Origin: Methylobacterium planeticum
GTDB lineage: Bacteria > Pseudomonadota > Alphaproteobacteria > Rhizobiales > Beijerinckiaceae
Assembly: GCF_008806345.1 (NCBI RefSeq)
Contig: NZ_VZZJ01000006.1
Location: 186,001 to 250,000, forward strand
DNA: 64,000 bases
Direction of reading: 5' to 3'
The notes under the pieces were generated by a model. It was not told the DNA's origin, did not search any database, and saw nothing but the letters and a program-made list of their open reading frames with translations. Shown here one piece after another: positions 52,750 to 62,255 of this stretch (the first letter of the stretch is position 1; each line of letters starts with the position of its first letter). Made by a program: the position numbers and the translations under genes.

Positions 52750-53703
52750 TCAGGCCCGCTCGATGCGTGGATCGAGTGCGGTCTGCATCACGTCCACGAT
52801 GAGGTTAAGAAGGACGAAGAACATCGCCAGCACCAGGATCGAACCCTGGAGAAGGGGCAGGTCGCGCTGGAAGATCGCCGCGTTCAGGAGGAACCCGGTG
52901 CCGGGCCAGGCGAAGACCGTCTCGATCAGGATCGAGCCTCCGAGGAGGTAGCCGAGTTGCAGACCCATGATCGCCAGCGCGGTCGGGGCGGCATTGCGCA
53001 CGACGTGGCGGAACACACCGAACTCGGTCAGTCCCTTGGCGCGCAAAGCCTCGACGAAGTCCTGGCCGAGGATGTCGCCGACGAGCGCCCGCACGGTGCG
53101 GGCGATGATCCCCATCGGGATCACCGACATCGTGAGGGCCGGCAGGATGATGTAGCGCAGGTGCTCGAAATCGGGGCGCCAGTTGCCCGAGCCGTCCGGG
53201 CCGGCGCCCGTCGGCGGCAGCCAGCCGAGATTGGCCGAGAACACGATGACCAGCACCATGCCGAGCCAGTAATGCGGGACACTTACTCCGAACACCGACA
53301 CCATCGAAGCGAGCCGATCGAGGATCGAGTTGCGGCGGTAACCCGCCACGAACCCGAACAGGGTTCCGAAGGTGAAGCCGATCAGCGTCGCCAGCGAGGC
53401 GAGGATCAGGCTGTTCACCACCGCCCGGCCGACCTCCGAGAGCACGGGGCGTCCGGTCGCGATCGAGTTGCCGAGGTCGCCGTGCAGCACCCGCCACAGC
53501 CAGATCGCGTATTGCACCGGCAACGGCTTATCGAAGCCGTAGGCTGCCCGCATCTCGGCGATCGTCTCCTGGCTCGCATCGACCGGCAGGACCGCGCTCA
53601 GCGGATCCCCGGGCGCCAGATGGACGAGGAGGAAGCAGACGAGGCTGACGCCGAGGGCGACCGGCGTGACGTAGACGAGTCGTTTCAGAATGTAGAACAG
53701 CAC
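52750..53703 (-). CDS. Peptide/nickel-type ABC transporter permease (DppB-like)
   Basis: A 317-residue permease with six membrane helices. MLFYILKRLVYVTPVALGVSLVCFLLVHLAPGDP is the standard DppB beginning (short excerpt: FLLVHLAPGDP), and the EAA loop is QDFVEALRAKGLTEFGVFRHVVRNA. Second gene of the operon, 113 bases after the binding-protein gene; the gap holds a hairpin. Substrate class (peptide, nickel or other) is not defined by the permease. Confidence 0.94.
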   Translation of the reverse strand: MLFYILKRLVYVTPVALGVSLVCFLLVHLAPGDPLSAVLPVDASQETIAEMRAAYGFDKPLPVQYAIWLWRVLHGDLGNSIATGRPVLSEVGRAVVNSLILASLATLIGFTFGTLFGFVAGYRRNSILDRLASMVSVFGVSVPHYWLGMVLVIVFSANLGWLPPTGAGPDGSGNWRPDFEHLRYIILPALTMSVIPMGIIARTVRALVGDILGQDFVEALRAKGLTEFGVFRHVVRNAAPTALAIMGLQLGYLLGGSILIETVFAWPGTGFLLNAAIFQRDLPLLQGSILVLAMFFVLLNLIVDVMQTALDPRIERA

Positions 53704-53781
53704 GGGGCGAACGGGCTCCTGCGGCCCGGCGCCGGTCCCACGGAGGCAGGATCGGTACCGGGCAGTTGCGGTGTCGCGGTC

Positions 53782-53812
53782 CTCTCACGCCGGGGGTCGC
53801 CCGGGGCGAGAG
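53782..53812 (-). promoter_or_regulatory. Intercistronic hairpin after the binding-protein gene
   Basis: CTCTCACGCCGGG (53782-53794) pairs with CCCGGGGCGAGAG (53800-53812) over 13 positions with two mismatches and a 5-base loop. It lies 4 bases after the binding-protein stop and about 80 before the first permease gene. Such hairpins commonly protect the binding-protein mRNA or cause partial termination, so that the binding protein is made in excess over the membrane parts. Confidence 0.55.
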
Positions 53813-53816
53813 CGCG

Positions 53817-55451
53817 CTAGCGGGACGGGCTCGCGATGGAGATCGGCGAGAAGTCCTGGAACCAGTTCTGAGCCTGCACGAAGCCCTTGACCTTCGGGCT
53901 CATCGCCCGCGGGTTCACGTCGTGCGTGATCATGATGAAGAGCGCATCGTCCACGAACTTCTCGTGGACCTTTTTCAAGACGGCGAGTTGCTGGGCCGGA
54001 TCGAAGGCGTTGCGCACCTCGGCGAAGAGCTTGTCCATCTCGGGGTCGCAGTGATAGCCCCAGTTGGTGCCGGCCGGCGGCGTCAGATCACATTGCAGGT
54101 GGCGGATGAAGGCCGTGAAGGGATCCTGGATGAAGTAGGAATAGTTCATCCCCGTCGCACCGCGCGCCATGTCGGACTTGGCGCCGGCCCGCCAGATGTT
54201 GATGAGCGTGTTCCACTCCACCACCTCGAACGAGATCTCGATCCCGACCTCGGCGAGGCTCTGCTGCACGAACTCGTTCATCGGCAAGGGTTGCATCTGG
54301 CCCGAACCGGACGCCGAGATGAGGATCTTGGTCTTCAGCGGCTTGCCCGGCCCGTAGCCGGCCTCGGCCAGGAGTTTCTTGGCCGCCTCCGGGTCGTAGC
54401 CCGGCTTGAAGCTCGGGCTGCCGAACCATTGATGCCCCGGAGGCATGAAGCCCTGGGCGGGGATCGCGAGGCCGCCGAGTAACTCCTTCAGGCCTTCGCG
54501 GTCGATGGCGAGGTTGGCGGCCTTGCGCACCCGGACATCGTTCCAGGGCGAGCCCGGCACGCGCGAGAGATGCCAGGTCCAGTTATGCGGGTAGCTGTTC
54601 GTGACGATCTGGAATCCGGCACCCTTGAGGGACGCGACCGCGTCGGGCGCGGGCGCCTCGATCCAGTCGACCTGGCCGGAGCGCAGCGCGGCCACGCGGG
54701 CATTGGCCTCGGGCAGGGGCACGAGCACGAGCTTGTCGAGCTTGGGCACGCGGGGTTTGTCCCAGTACTCCTTGTTCGGCAGCATTTCGGCGCGCTCGCG
54801 CGGAGCGAACAGGCTGAGCTTCCAGGGACCCGTGCCGGAGGGCGTCTTGGCGAAGGCCTCCCAGCTCTTGCCGAGCTTCTCCCATTGCGCGGGCGAGGAG
54901 ATCATCACCCAGGCGATCTGGTAGGGCAGGGTGGCATCCGGCGCCTTGGTCTTGATCTCGACCGTCAGCGGATCGATCACGCGGTAGCTCGCCACCGCCG
55001 GGATACGCGAGCGGCCCTGGGCCGATTGGCGCGGATCGAATTGCGGGACATCGTTCTTCAGCAGCTTATCGAGGTTCCACACCACCGCGTCCGCGGTGAA
55101 ATCCGATCCGTCGTGGAATTTCACGCCATCACGGAGCTTGAAGGTCCAGAGCGTCTTGTCGTTGGCGTCCACCGTCCAACCTGTGGCGAGGCCGGGCGCG
55201 AGATCGGAGGGCTTCGTCGCGCTCGACAGGTCCCAGTTCACGAGCCCGTCATAGACGGTGTAGCCCATGAACCGCATGCCCTCGCCGCCGTTGTCGGCCT
55301 GACCGGTCGTCAGCGGGATGTCCGACGCGGTCATGCCGATCCGAAGCACGCCTTGCGCGACGGCCGGCACGGCCGCGACAGAGAGTGCCGTGGCGAGCGC
55401 GAGGCGCAGCCCGAGCGAGTGACCGAACCGATTCCGAGATTGAGCCCGCAT
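53817..55451 (-). CDS. ABC transporter substrate-binding protein, family 5 (peptide/nickel type)
   Basis: A 544-residue periplasmic binding protein. The signal peptide follows [17 protein letters not shown] and ends VPAVAQG. Family motifs include [35 protein letters not shown] and [17 protein letters not shown] 55451 is used; the frame is open upstream but rich in Pro and Arg. It is the first gene of the five-gene importer operon. The ligand is not predictable; the AtzH/HpxZ-like gene divergent upstream might hint at an amide, but this is weak. Confidence 0.93.
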   Translation of the reverse strand: MRAQSRNRFGHSLGLRLALATALSVAAVPAVAQGVLRIGMTASDIPLTTGQADNGGEGMRFMGYTVYDGLVNWDLSSATKPSDLAPGLATGWTVDANDKTLWTFKLRDGVKFHDGSDFTADAVVWNLDKLLKNDVPQFDPRQSAQGRSRIPAVASYRVIDPLTVEIKTKAPDATLPYQIAWVMISSPAQWEKLGKSWEAFAKTPSGTGPWKLSLFAPRERAEMLPNKEYWDKPRVPKLDKLVLVPLPEANARVAALRSGQVDWIEAPAPDAVASLKGAGFQIVTNSYPHNWTWHLSRVPGSPWNDVRVRKAANLAIDREGLKELLGGLAIPAQGFMPPGHQWFGSPSFKPGYDPEAAKKLLAEAGYGPGKPLKTKILISASGSGQMQPLPMNEFVQQSLAEVGIEISFEVVEWNTLINIWRAGAKSDMARGATGMNYSYFIQDPFTAFIRHLQCDLTPPAGTNWGYHCDPEMDKLFAEVRNAFDPAQQLAVLKKVHEKFVDDALFIMITHDVNPRAMSPKVKGFVQAQNWFQDFSPISIASPSR

Positions 55452-55880
55452 ACCGAAAAGCCGTCCCCTGAGGTCCCGTGGCCGCTCCTTGGTGGAGGGC
55501 GCTTCCGGGTCGGCGTCCTGTATGCAAGCTCGCGGCCACACAGTAGCGGGCACGCACGGGCGGACCGATCCGATGTCGGATCAACGAGGCTAAGTTACGA
55601 CAAGATCATGTGTTTCTTGGACCCGATCTCAGCGCGGCATCGATTACCCGTCGGTCCTGCGAGCAGTCGTGGCAGATCCTCAGCGGCCCCGTGCGTCGAT
55701 CGAAATTCCCAGGGCCTGGAAGTCGTGTCACCCAATTCCAGGGCGACCGGAACTGCCCGAGCGGTGTTGACACCGTCGCTGAAGGAGGCCCGAAACTCGC
55801 AAGCTCAGGGCGAGCGGTCGCCTTGCTCTTTCCTGGCCAAGCCCGAACGCTGGCGGGCCCGCGCGGCTCCGGAGAACCTC
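55452..55880. other. Divergent intergenic region, importer / AtzH-like gene
   Basis: About 430 bases between divergent genes; both promoters must lie here. A lower-GC patch at about 55590-55640 (AGTTACGACAAGATCATGTGTTTC) is the best promoter candidate. No convincing frame, RNA or repeat seen. Confidence 0.45.
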
Positions 55881-56282
55881 ATGCAGATCGATGACCCCAC
55901 GGTGAAGGCCGAAGTCGAGGCGGCTTTTCGCGCCTACGAGCAGGCCCTCGTGACGAACGACGTGGCGACCCTCGAAGCCCTCTTCCACGACGATCCCCGC
56001 ACGATCCGCTACGGAGCCGGCGAGAATCTCTATGGAATGGACGCGATTCGCGCGTTCCGACGCGCCCGCTCGCCGGCAGGTCTTGAGCGGCAGCTTGTCC
56101 GAACCGTCATCACCACCTACGGCCAGGACTCCGCGAGCGCGATGACCCTGTTCACGCGTCGCGGTGCGCCCGGTCGGATCGGGCGCCAGAGTCAAACCTG
56201 GATGCGTTTTTCGGATGGCTGGAAAGTCGTCGCGGCCCATGTCAGCCTCATCGAGGATGCTGATGCTGGAGTTGGCGCGTGA
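55881..56282 (+). CDS. AtzH/HpxZ-like protein (SnoaL fold)
   Basis: A 133-residue protein with the cystatin-like SnoaL fold: [32 protein letters not shown], then [27 protein letters not shown] and the ending [21 protein letters not shown]. It matches HpxZ/AtzH, small partners of amidases in oxalurate and s-triazine degradation. No amidase of the AtzE type nor an AtzG subunit is in the window, so it looks like an orphan. The ATG at 55881 follows GGAGAACCTC. It is divergent from the ABC importer. Confidence 0.8.
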   Translation: MQIDDPTVKAEVEAAFRAYEQALVTNDVATLEALFHDDPRTIRYGAGENLYGMDAIRAFRRARSPAGLERQLVRTVITTYGQDSASAMTLFTRRGAPGRIGRQSQTWMRFSDGWKVVAAHVSLIEDADAGVGA

Positions 56283-56351
56283 TCCCTCGAAGCCGGTCCC
56301 GCAGGGACGCGTTCGGCGCCTCCAAACCGCGGAGCGAGACCTCGCCGCCCC

Positions 56352-56789
56352 TCAGCTGATCGGCGTGCCGGGCTCCGCCTTCATCCGTTCGGTCGTGGTG
56401 TAGAGGGCCGCGCCGCAAGCGGCCGCGTCGACGGGGGTGAGGCGCAGGACGAGCTCCGCTCCGCCGAGCAGGCCGAGGATGAGGGCCGGCATGCCGCTCG
56501 CGTCGAATGTGCCCGATTTCCAGGCAGTCACGGGCAGTTCAGCCTGCACGATCACCTCACCCGGCTCCAGAATCTGCGCCTCGCGGCTGTAGAGTGCACT
56601 CGCGGCGAGCAGCGACGTTCCGAGCTGGGCGGCAAGAGCGGGAGAAACGTCCATCATCACGATCTGCGAGCCGGTGTTCAGGCGCAGACTCGGCAGACCG
56701 TTCGGGCCCGCGATCACGCTCAGGCTCGGCGTTGCGATCCTGCCGTCGTTTTGAGCACTCGGGATCGCATCGGGGCCGGCATCCGTCAT
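56352..56789 (-). CDS. Hypothetical protein
   Basis: A 145-residue product I do not recognise. It is beta-rich and mostly hydrophobic (LSVIAGPNGLPSLRLNTGSQIVMMDVSPALAAQLG, then ELVLRLTPVDAAACGAALYTTTERM). No signal peptide. The ATG at 56789 has GAGGAT 7 bases upstream; an in-frame start at 56822 is less likely. Codon bias supports coding. It lies between the AtzH-like gene (convergent) and the GH5 gene (same strand, about 70 bases upstream), with no clear link to either. Confidence 0.65.
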   Translation of the reverse strand: MTDAGPDAIPSAQNDGRIATPSLSVIAGPNGLPSLRLNTGSQIVMMDVSPALAAQLGTSLLAASALYSREAQILEPGEVIVQAELPVTAWKSGTFDASGMPALILGLLGGAELVLRLTPVDAAACGAALYTTTERMKAEPGTPIS

Positions 56790-56861
56790 GAGCACATCCT
56801 CTCGCGCGACGGCTTCTGCCACGTTCGGCGAAGCGACGCCAACCGACGGATTGTCCCGAGT

Positions 56862-58094
56862 TCAAGGTCGATGCGGCGCGGCCTCCATGCGCCGCAGGCC
56901 GAGACCTCGCGCGACGATCGGGTCGAGCCCGGGTCCGACCTCGTTGCGGGCCAGCGCGAAACCGCCGGAGCCGCGATAGGTGAAGGCCGACCACGCGAAC
57001 CCCTTCGCTTCGGCAAGCTCGCGCATGTCGCGGAACCAGCGCTCCCGCTCCGCCTGCTGCGCGGCTCCCGTGCTCGCGGGCGTCAGACGCGCACCGAACT
57101 CGCCGAGCAGGATCCGTTGCGGCGCGATGGTCCGGCTGCGTGCCCATTCACCGACCTCGTCGAAAACCTTCGCGAGGGCGCCGCGGTCGAAACCCGAGCG
57201 CTGGTAGCTCTCGAGCTGGCGCGTCGCGGTCGCCAGCGCTGCCGGCTTCGCGTCGGCCTTCATGTCCGATTGCGCGATGATGCGGCTCATCGCGTCCAAG
57301 CTCTCATTCAGCGGCCGCGCGCGAGCCGGATATGGTACGTCGGCAAGCAGAGCGGCGGCGTTCCACGACGCCCCCTGATGCGTGAACTGAAACGGATCAT
57401 AGGCGTGGAAGGTGTAGAGGACGGCTGGATCGTCGGCGAATGGCCTTGTATCCATGCCGGTGAGGCCGGAAACCGCGTTCTGGTTTCCGCCGCCAAGAAC
57501 CAGCGACAGGCGCGGCGCCCGGCTCCGCGCGGCCTTGTAGGCAGCCTCCAGCATCGGCTGCCACGCCGCCGACCCGATCGTCGGCTCGTTCATCAGCTCA
57601 AGCGCGACCTTCTCGGACTTGATCTCGGTGAGGAGGCCTGCGATGCGCGAGACGAGGCCGAGATAGGCCTGGAAGCCCGAGCTGCGCGAGCTCACGGTCA
57701 ACGCCTGGGACTCGTAGTCGGGGTGAAGATCACTCGGGTGCAGGTCGACGATCACTCCGAGCCCCGCCGCGAGAAAGCCCCGGACCGTATCGATCAGGAA
57801 GCGGTCCGCCCAATCGCGCTTCCATCCGGTGAATTGCAGGTAAGGCCCGGGATCGAGCGCGAGGCGCACGAAATCGAGGCCAGCGTCGGTCAAGCGGCGC
57901 ATCTCGGCGGGCGGCATGGTTCGGTCCGCACCCGCAAAGGGCGGAAAGGCGAAGGCCCGGTCCGGGCCGACCTCCGCCCAGGCAAGGATGTGCGAGATGC
58001 CGATGCCGCGGTGAAACGGCACGCTCTCGGCGGCGAGGACCGGTCCGCCGACGAGATAGGCCGCGATCCAGATCGCCGGGAGACGCCGCCTCAT
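56862..58094 (-). CDS. Secreted GH5 family glycanase (cellulase-like)
   Basis: A 410-residue glycoside hydrolase family 5 enzyme. The signal peptide is MRRRLPAIWIAAYLVGGPVLA. The acid/base Glu170 is in LELMNEPT, the nucleophile Glu332 in LLGEFGA, and His230 in YTFHAYDPF; DLHP at 117-120 fits the first His motif. It cuts beta-1,4-linked glucan or a related exopolysaccharide in the periplasm. The start overlaps the polysaccharide deacetylase stop by four bases, so the two are coupled and probably process the same polymer, made by the divergent glycosyltransferase genes. Confidence 0.92.
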   Translation of the reverse strand: MRRRLPAIWIAAYLVGGPVLAAESVPFHRGIGISHILAWAEVGPDRAFAFPPFAGADRTMPPAEMRRLTDAGLDFVRLALDPGPYLQFTGWKRDWADRFLIDTVRGFLAAGLGVIVDLHPSDLHPDYESQALTVSSRSSGFQAYLGLVSRIAGLLTEIKSEKVALELMNEPTIGSAAWQPMLEAAYKAARSRAPRLSLVLGGGNQNAVSGLTGMDTRPFADDPAVLYTFHAYDPFQFTHQGASWNAAALLADVPYPARARPLNESLDAMSRIIAQSDMKADAKPAALATATRQLESYQRSGFDRGALAKVFDEVGEWARSRTIAPQRILLGEFGARLTPASTGAAQQAERERWFRDMRELAEAKGFAWSAFTYRGSGGFALARNEVGPGLDPIVARGLGLRRMEAAPHRP

Positions 58095-59152
58095 CGGGAG
58101 GCGCTGGGCTCACGGCCGCTCAGCATATGCGCCACCGGCGGCCCGAACTTGGTGCGAACCGCCCGGTAGAACCCACCGACCTTGCAGGACAGCGTCGAGG
58201 GCGTGTCGGTGCTGGCGAGGGTCTCGCGCGGCAGGGCGTGCAGATGCCGGAGGTGATCGGAGAATACGGCCCCGTGCCGGGTGGTCACGGCGGTCTCGAA
58301 ACCGAGTTCCTTGGCAAGCTTGGCCTCCCGGATGCCGCAGGCGCGCGGGTTGCCGAACGGATAGGCGAAGTGGCGCACCGGCCGATCGAGCATCAGTTCG
58401 AGAAAGCTGCGGTTCTCGGCCATCTCGCTGCGCGCCGCGTCCTCCGGGGCGAGCGCCAGATTGATATGCGTCGTTCCATGCGCGCCGATCGTCACCAAGG
58501 GGTGATCGGCAAACCGCCGGATCTGATCGCGCGTCAGCCCTTCTTTCAGAACGAGTGAGGCGATGTCGATGTCGGACAGGGCGATCAGGCTCCGGATCAA
58601 GGGCAGGAGCATGTAATCGTCGTGGACGAGCCGCTCGATCTCGATATAGGTCGCGACCTTCGCGGCCCGGCTCTCGCACGTGAAGCTGCGCCCGATACTC
58701 GGGAGGGTGATCGTGTCGCGCCTGCGGATCAGCTCCGCCAAGCCGAGCCACCAGGCATCGATTTCGCCCGTCATCATGCCGGTGGTGACGTAGACGGTGA
58801 ACGGCGCGCCGTGCCGCTCCATCACCGGAAGCGCGTGGACGAGATTGTCCGCGAACCCGTCGTCGAACGTGAAGGCTGCAAACCGGCCAGGCGCCCCGGA
58901 CTGGAGGCGGCGAACCGCCTCATCCAGGCTGACGAAGTCCACACCGAGCCTGCGCAAGAAGCCCAAGGCCGCATCGAGGCGGGAGACCGGGCACCGCAGG
59001 CTCGCGTCGGGATGAAAAGTACCGTCCGGGACAACGGAATGGAGCATGAAGAGCGTGCCAGCTCCGCCGTAACGCTGGGAGAGGGCGCGCGCCAAGCCGC
59101 TCCGATGCGCTATGATCGGCAGACCGGTCTTCAGCAGCGCGCGCGCATCCAT
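58091..59152 (-). CDS. Polysaccharide deacetylase family protein
   Basis: A 353-residue NodB-type deacetylase without an obvious signal peptide. The metal/catalytic motif FTFDDGFADN and the second motif GAHGTTHINL (two His) are intact; PFGNPRACG is the later motif. It removes acetyl groups from a sugar polymer. First gene of a two-gene minus-strand unit with the GH5 gene, divergent from the BcsL/CelD-like gene. The N-terminal 35 residues contain GTLFMLHSVVPDG, as in polymer-linked members of exopolysaccharide clusters. Confidence 0.92.
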   Translation of the reverse strand: MDARALLKTGLPIIAHRSGLARALSQRYGGAGTLFMLHSVVPDGTFHPDASLRCPVSRLDAALGFLRRLGVDFVSLDEAVRRLQSGAPGRFAAFTFDDGFADNLVHALPVMERHGAPFTVYVTTGMMTGEIDAWWLGLAELIRRRDTITLPSIGRSFTCESRAAKVATYIEIERLVHDDYMLLPLIRSLIALSDIDIASLVLKEGLTRDQIRRFADHPLVTIGAHGTTHINLALAPEDAARSEMAENRSFLELMLDRPVRHFAYPFGNPRACGIREAKLAKELGFETAVTTRHGAVFSDHLRHLHALPRETLASTDTPSTLSCKVGGFYRAVRTKFGPPVAHMLSGREPSASR

Positions 59153-59355
59153 CTCGGTCGTTCCCCAACGCTTTCATTCTGAACCGGCCGACCCCAGCCG
59201 AACTGTTAAGGATATCGGCTTCCAGCAGTCCGTCTTCAGCTGCGAACGAACGAAAGTGCCTGTTCAATCCCCTGAACTTATACGAAGTGGTTCCCGGACA
59301 CCAAGTCTTCATCGAAACACGGTAAAACCACGGCCTTTTCCATCGGACCCTATCT

Positions 59356-60639
59356 GTGATCGAAGATCGAGCTGATTCTTCCTTGGCTTCCGGACAATGG
59401 TCCATGCAATCCGCGCGAACCGCCTCGGCCCTCCCCGAAGAAAATCGCCGTCCGGGTGCTGCCGAGCACTTCGAGTTGTCGCGCGCGCCTGAGGATTGGA
59501 CCATTCCTGATTTAGCGGGCGCCGGCCTAACGATCTTCCACAGCCTCGCGGCGAGTGAGGAGATCTGGCAGCAGGCTAGCAAGACCTGCTCCTGCAGCGC
59601 GTTCCAGACCTTCGAGTGGGTCTCGACTTGGTTCGACACCGTCGGCGTAGCCACCGGTGTGAACGCCTGCCTCGTTCACGTGACCACGCGGGGCGGCGAG
59701 ACCCTGCTCCTCCTCCCTCTGGCGCTTACCTTGAAGGGCTCGGTTCGGAGCCTCGAATTTCTCGGGGGTGATCTCACCGATTACAACCTCCCGCTGATCA
59801 ATCCAAAACGGGCGATCGGCACCATCGACATGGCTCGGCTCTGGAGCAACATCCTCGCTCGGTTGCCCCGCGTCGATCTCGTACGCCTCACGCGGATGCC
59901 GCTCGCCTTCGACGGGGTCCCCAATCCCCTGGCGAGCCTGCCGGGCCTCAAGCCCCACACGAACGCGTATGGGGCGAGCCTGCCGGATAATTTCGCGGCG
60001 TTCGCGGCGGCACGCAGCACGCAGTTCTTCAGCCAGAACCGGCGCTATCGCCGCCGCCTCGAGAAGATAGCACCCGTGCGCGTCGCTTTTCCCGAGGCGG
60101 AAGCGGAGCGTCTCGCGATCACCCGCTTCCTGCTCGAGCACAAATCCCGCTGGCAACAGGCGGCGGGCCTGTCGGACACCCTGGCTCAGGATGCGAGGGT
60201 CGCATTTTACGAGCGCATGACCGGCGCGCCGATGCGTGAGGGCAGCATCAGCGTCGCGGGGCTCTGGGTCGGCGACGAACTCGTCGCGGGTCTCTGGGGC
60301 GTGATCTTCCGCGGTCGCTACGCCTTCCTGATCACCACCTACCGGGCCGATTGGAGCCGGTTGTCGGTCGGACGTCTTCTGATCGAGAGCGTCATCCAGA
60401 TGTGCATCGCGCGGGGTGATCTCACGGTCTTCGACCTGACGGTGGGCGAAGAGGGCTACAAGGCGGACTGGGCCGATCATACCCTGCCGCTATACCGGTA
60501 TCAGGCCGCCCGCACCTTGCGCGGACGCCTGATCCTCGCGCTCTGGCATGCGCGCGAGCGGGTGAAGGGATGGCCGGGCCTCCGTCGGAGCGTGCGCGCC
60601 GCAGCGACGTTCAGGCACCGACTGCGAAATCGCACCTGA
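59356..60639 (+). CDS. BcsL/CelD-like GNAT-fold acyltransferase
   Basis: A 427-residue cytosolic protein of the Acetyltransf_6 group (BcsL/CelD in cellulose-related loci). The N-terminal half has SAFQTFEWVSTWFDTVG and LLLLPLALTLKGSVRSLEFLGGDLTDYN. The C-terminal acyltransferase half has FFSQNRRYRRRLEKI, GDELVAGLWGVIFRGRYAFLITTYR, SVGRLLIESVIQMCIARG and DLTVGEEGYKADWADH. It probably acylates a sugar or precursor of the exopolysaccharide. The start may be GTG 59356 or ATG 59404. First gene of the plus-strand glycosyltransferase unit. Confidence 0.85.
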   Translation: MIEDRADSSLASGQWSMQSARTASALPEENRRPGAAEHFELSRAPEDWTIPDLAGAGLTIFHSLAASEEIWQQASKTCSCSAFQTFEWVSTWFDTVGVATGVNACLVHVTTRGGETLLLLPLALTLKGSVRSLEFLGGDLTDYNLPLINPKRAIGTIDMARLWSNILARLPRVDLVRLTRMPLAFDGVPNPLASLPGLKPHTNAYGASLPDNFAAFAAARSTQFFSQNRRYRRRLEKIAPVRVAFPEAEAERLAITRFLLEHKSRWQQAAGLSDTLAQDARVAFYERMTGAPMREGSISVAGLWVGDELVAGLWGVIFRGRYAFLITTYRADWSRLSVGRLLIESVIQMCIARGDLTVFDLTVGEEGYKADWADHTLPLYRYQAARTLRGRLILALWHARERVKGWPGLRRSVRAAATFRHRLRNRT

Positions 60640-60803
60640 CCTCGCAACGCACACCGCGAAGGATGCACAGGGCAGCGGTGCCGAGGCTTCCTTTCGGCAG
60701 AGGTTCAACTTGGCACACGCGGAAGTTGGCCTTGCGCTTGCGCAGCTACTCACAAGCGCAAAGGCACTGTGCCACCCAGACACAGGTTGGCAATCCTCAT
60801 CGG

Positions 60804-61898
60804 ATGCTGTGTCTGGAGGCGGGACGACCGTATCAACGCGACACATTCTTGGATCAGCAGGCTCACGACATCGTGCCAGATCAACCGACCATCAGTATCG
60901 TCATCAAGGCGCTCAATGAGGAGCAGCGCATCGCCGCGGCGATCGAGAGCGCGCTCGCGGCGTTGGCGGGACATGACGGTGAAGTCATTCTCGCCGACAG
61001 CGCCTCCACGGACCGGACGCTGGAGATCGCCCGCCGCTACCCGATCCGCATCGTCACGCTTCAGCGGATCGCTGATCGATCCTGCGGAGCGGGCGCCCAG
61101 CTCGGCTACCAGTACTGCCGCGGGCGCTTCATCTGCCTCATCGACGGCGACATGAAGCTGCAACCCGGCTTCCTCGGGAAGGCCCTGGAACAGCTCGCGC
61201 GCGACCCGATGCTCGCGGGCATTGGTGGCCTGATCCGCGAGCGGGAGACGAGCAACGTCGAGTTCGAAGCGCGCGAGCGACGCATCGAGCCGGACCGACA
61301 GCCGGGAGCGGTGAGCCGCCTCGATTGCGGCGGCCTCTATCGCCGCGAGGCGATCGAGGCGATCGGGTACTTCACCGACCGGAACCTGCACGGGGGCGAA
61401 GAACTCGATCTCGGCTGCCGCCTCCACGCTGCTGGCTGGACCCTGGCACGGATCGACAGCGTCGCGATCGACCATCACGGGCATTCGGACGGGGATTTCC
61501 GGTTGCTGGCCCGCCGATTCCGGAACAAGACCGCCTTCGCCACCGGGGAGGCCTTCCGAGCCGCGTTCGGCCAGCCGCAGTTCCGGCTGATCTTCCGGAA
61601 CAACAACGCCTTCCTGCTCTGCGCAATCATCCACCTGTGGTGGTTGTCGATGCTGGCGGCGCTCGTTGCCGTTCCGGGCTGGCAGAAGGCGGTGGCGTTC
61701 GGCGTGCTGCTGGCCCTTCCCTTCGGTGCCATGGCGCTGAAGTGGCGCTCGTGGCGTTACGCGCTCTACGCGGTCTCCGCCTGGAACATCTACGCGGTGG
61801 GATTCTGGTTCGGCCTCCTGCGTCCGCGGATCCGTCCGCAGGCCTGGATCGACGGCCACGTCGTGGCTGACGCGAAGCCGAACTCGGCCGCCGCGTAA
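60804..61898 (+). CDS. Glycosyltransferase family 2
   Basis: About 364 residues. The GT-A domain begins ISIVIKALNEEQRIAAAIESALA, then LADSASTDRTLEIARRY and the DxD motif CLIDGDMKLQPGFLG; GGEELDLGCRLHAAGW is the acceptor-side motif. C-terminal hydrophobic segments (about 255-335, e.g. FLLCAIIHLWWLSMLAALVAVPGW) anchor it in the inner membrane. It adds one sugar to a lipid-linked precursor. ATG 60804 is the best start I see, but ribosome-binding support is weak, and GTG 60873 is possible. About 165 bases separate it from the BcsL-like gene. Confidence 0.87.
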   Translation: MLCLEAGRPYQRDTFLDQQAHDIVPDQPTISIVIKALNEEQRIAAAIESALAALAGHDGEVILADSASTDRTLEIARRYPIRIVTLQRIADRSCGAGAQLGYQYCRGRFICLIDGDMKLQPGFLGKALEQLARDPMLAGIGGLIRERETSNVEFEARERRIEPDRQPGAVSRLDCGGLYRREAIEAIGYFTDRNLHGGEELDLGCRLHAAGWTLARIDSVAIDHHGHSDGDFRLLARRFRNKTAFATGEAFRAAFGQPQFRLIFRNNNAFLLCAIIHLWWLSMLAALVAVPGWQKAVAFGVLLALPFGAMALKWRSWRYALYAVSAWNIYAVGFWFGLLRPRIRPQAWIDGHVVADAKPNSAAA

Positions 61899-62255
61899 GT
61901 GCGGCGATACGCAAAAAACTTTTCGAAAATTCGAAAGCATTCCTTCCGATTTTGATCGCTCTTCTACTCGTTCTCCCGAGTCTATTTCTGTGGACATCGC
62001 GTTACGGCGAGCAGAGACCAAGCGTTTTTAGTTGGCCGTCGTGGCATCGCGCGAGGCGATGTGTCGTAGAAGCTGTGCTGGAGGAAACGATGCTACTGAA
62101 TCCGACGGCGCCTCCGCGAGCCTCCGGTCCCCTCACGCCATGATGGGCGGTCAGGGCGTTCGAACGACTTCACCCCATCGGATCGGCGTCCGCGTAACGG
62201 CGTCACTCGCACCCGCGCGGACTGGCGCGTCCAGCGGCATGGATCGGCGGCGTTG
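61899..62255. other. Intergenic region between glycosyltransferase genes
   Basis: About 355 bases, AT-richer at the left (61905-62000, AAAAAACTTTTCGAAAATTCGAAAGC), with a short inverted repeat TTCGAA. It probably holds a promoter for the downstream glycosyltransferases. A 17-codon frame with a perfect ribosome-binding site lies at 62090-62143. No RNA gene seen. Confidence 0.45.
62090..62143 (+). CDS. Possible 17-residue leader peptide
   Basis: ATG at 62090 is preceded by GGAGGAAAC, an excellent ribosome-binding site (GGAGG at 62080-62084). It opens a 17-codon frame MLLNPTAPPRASGPLTP that ends with TGA and is followed 112 bases later by a glycosyltransferase gene. Pro makes up five of 17 residues. 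It could be a regulatory leader or a chance frame; there is no homology evidence. Confidence 0.3.
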   Translation: MLLNPTAPPRASGPLTP

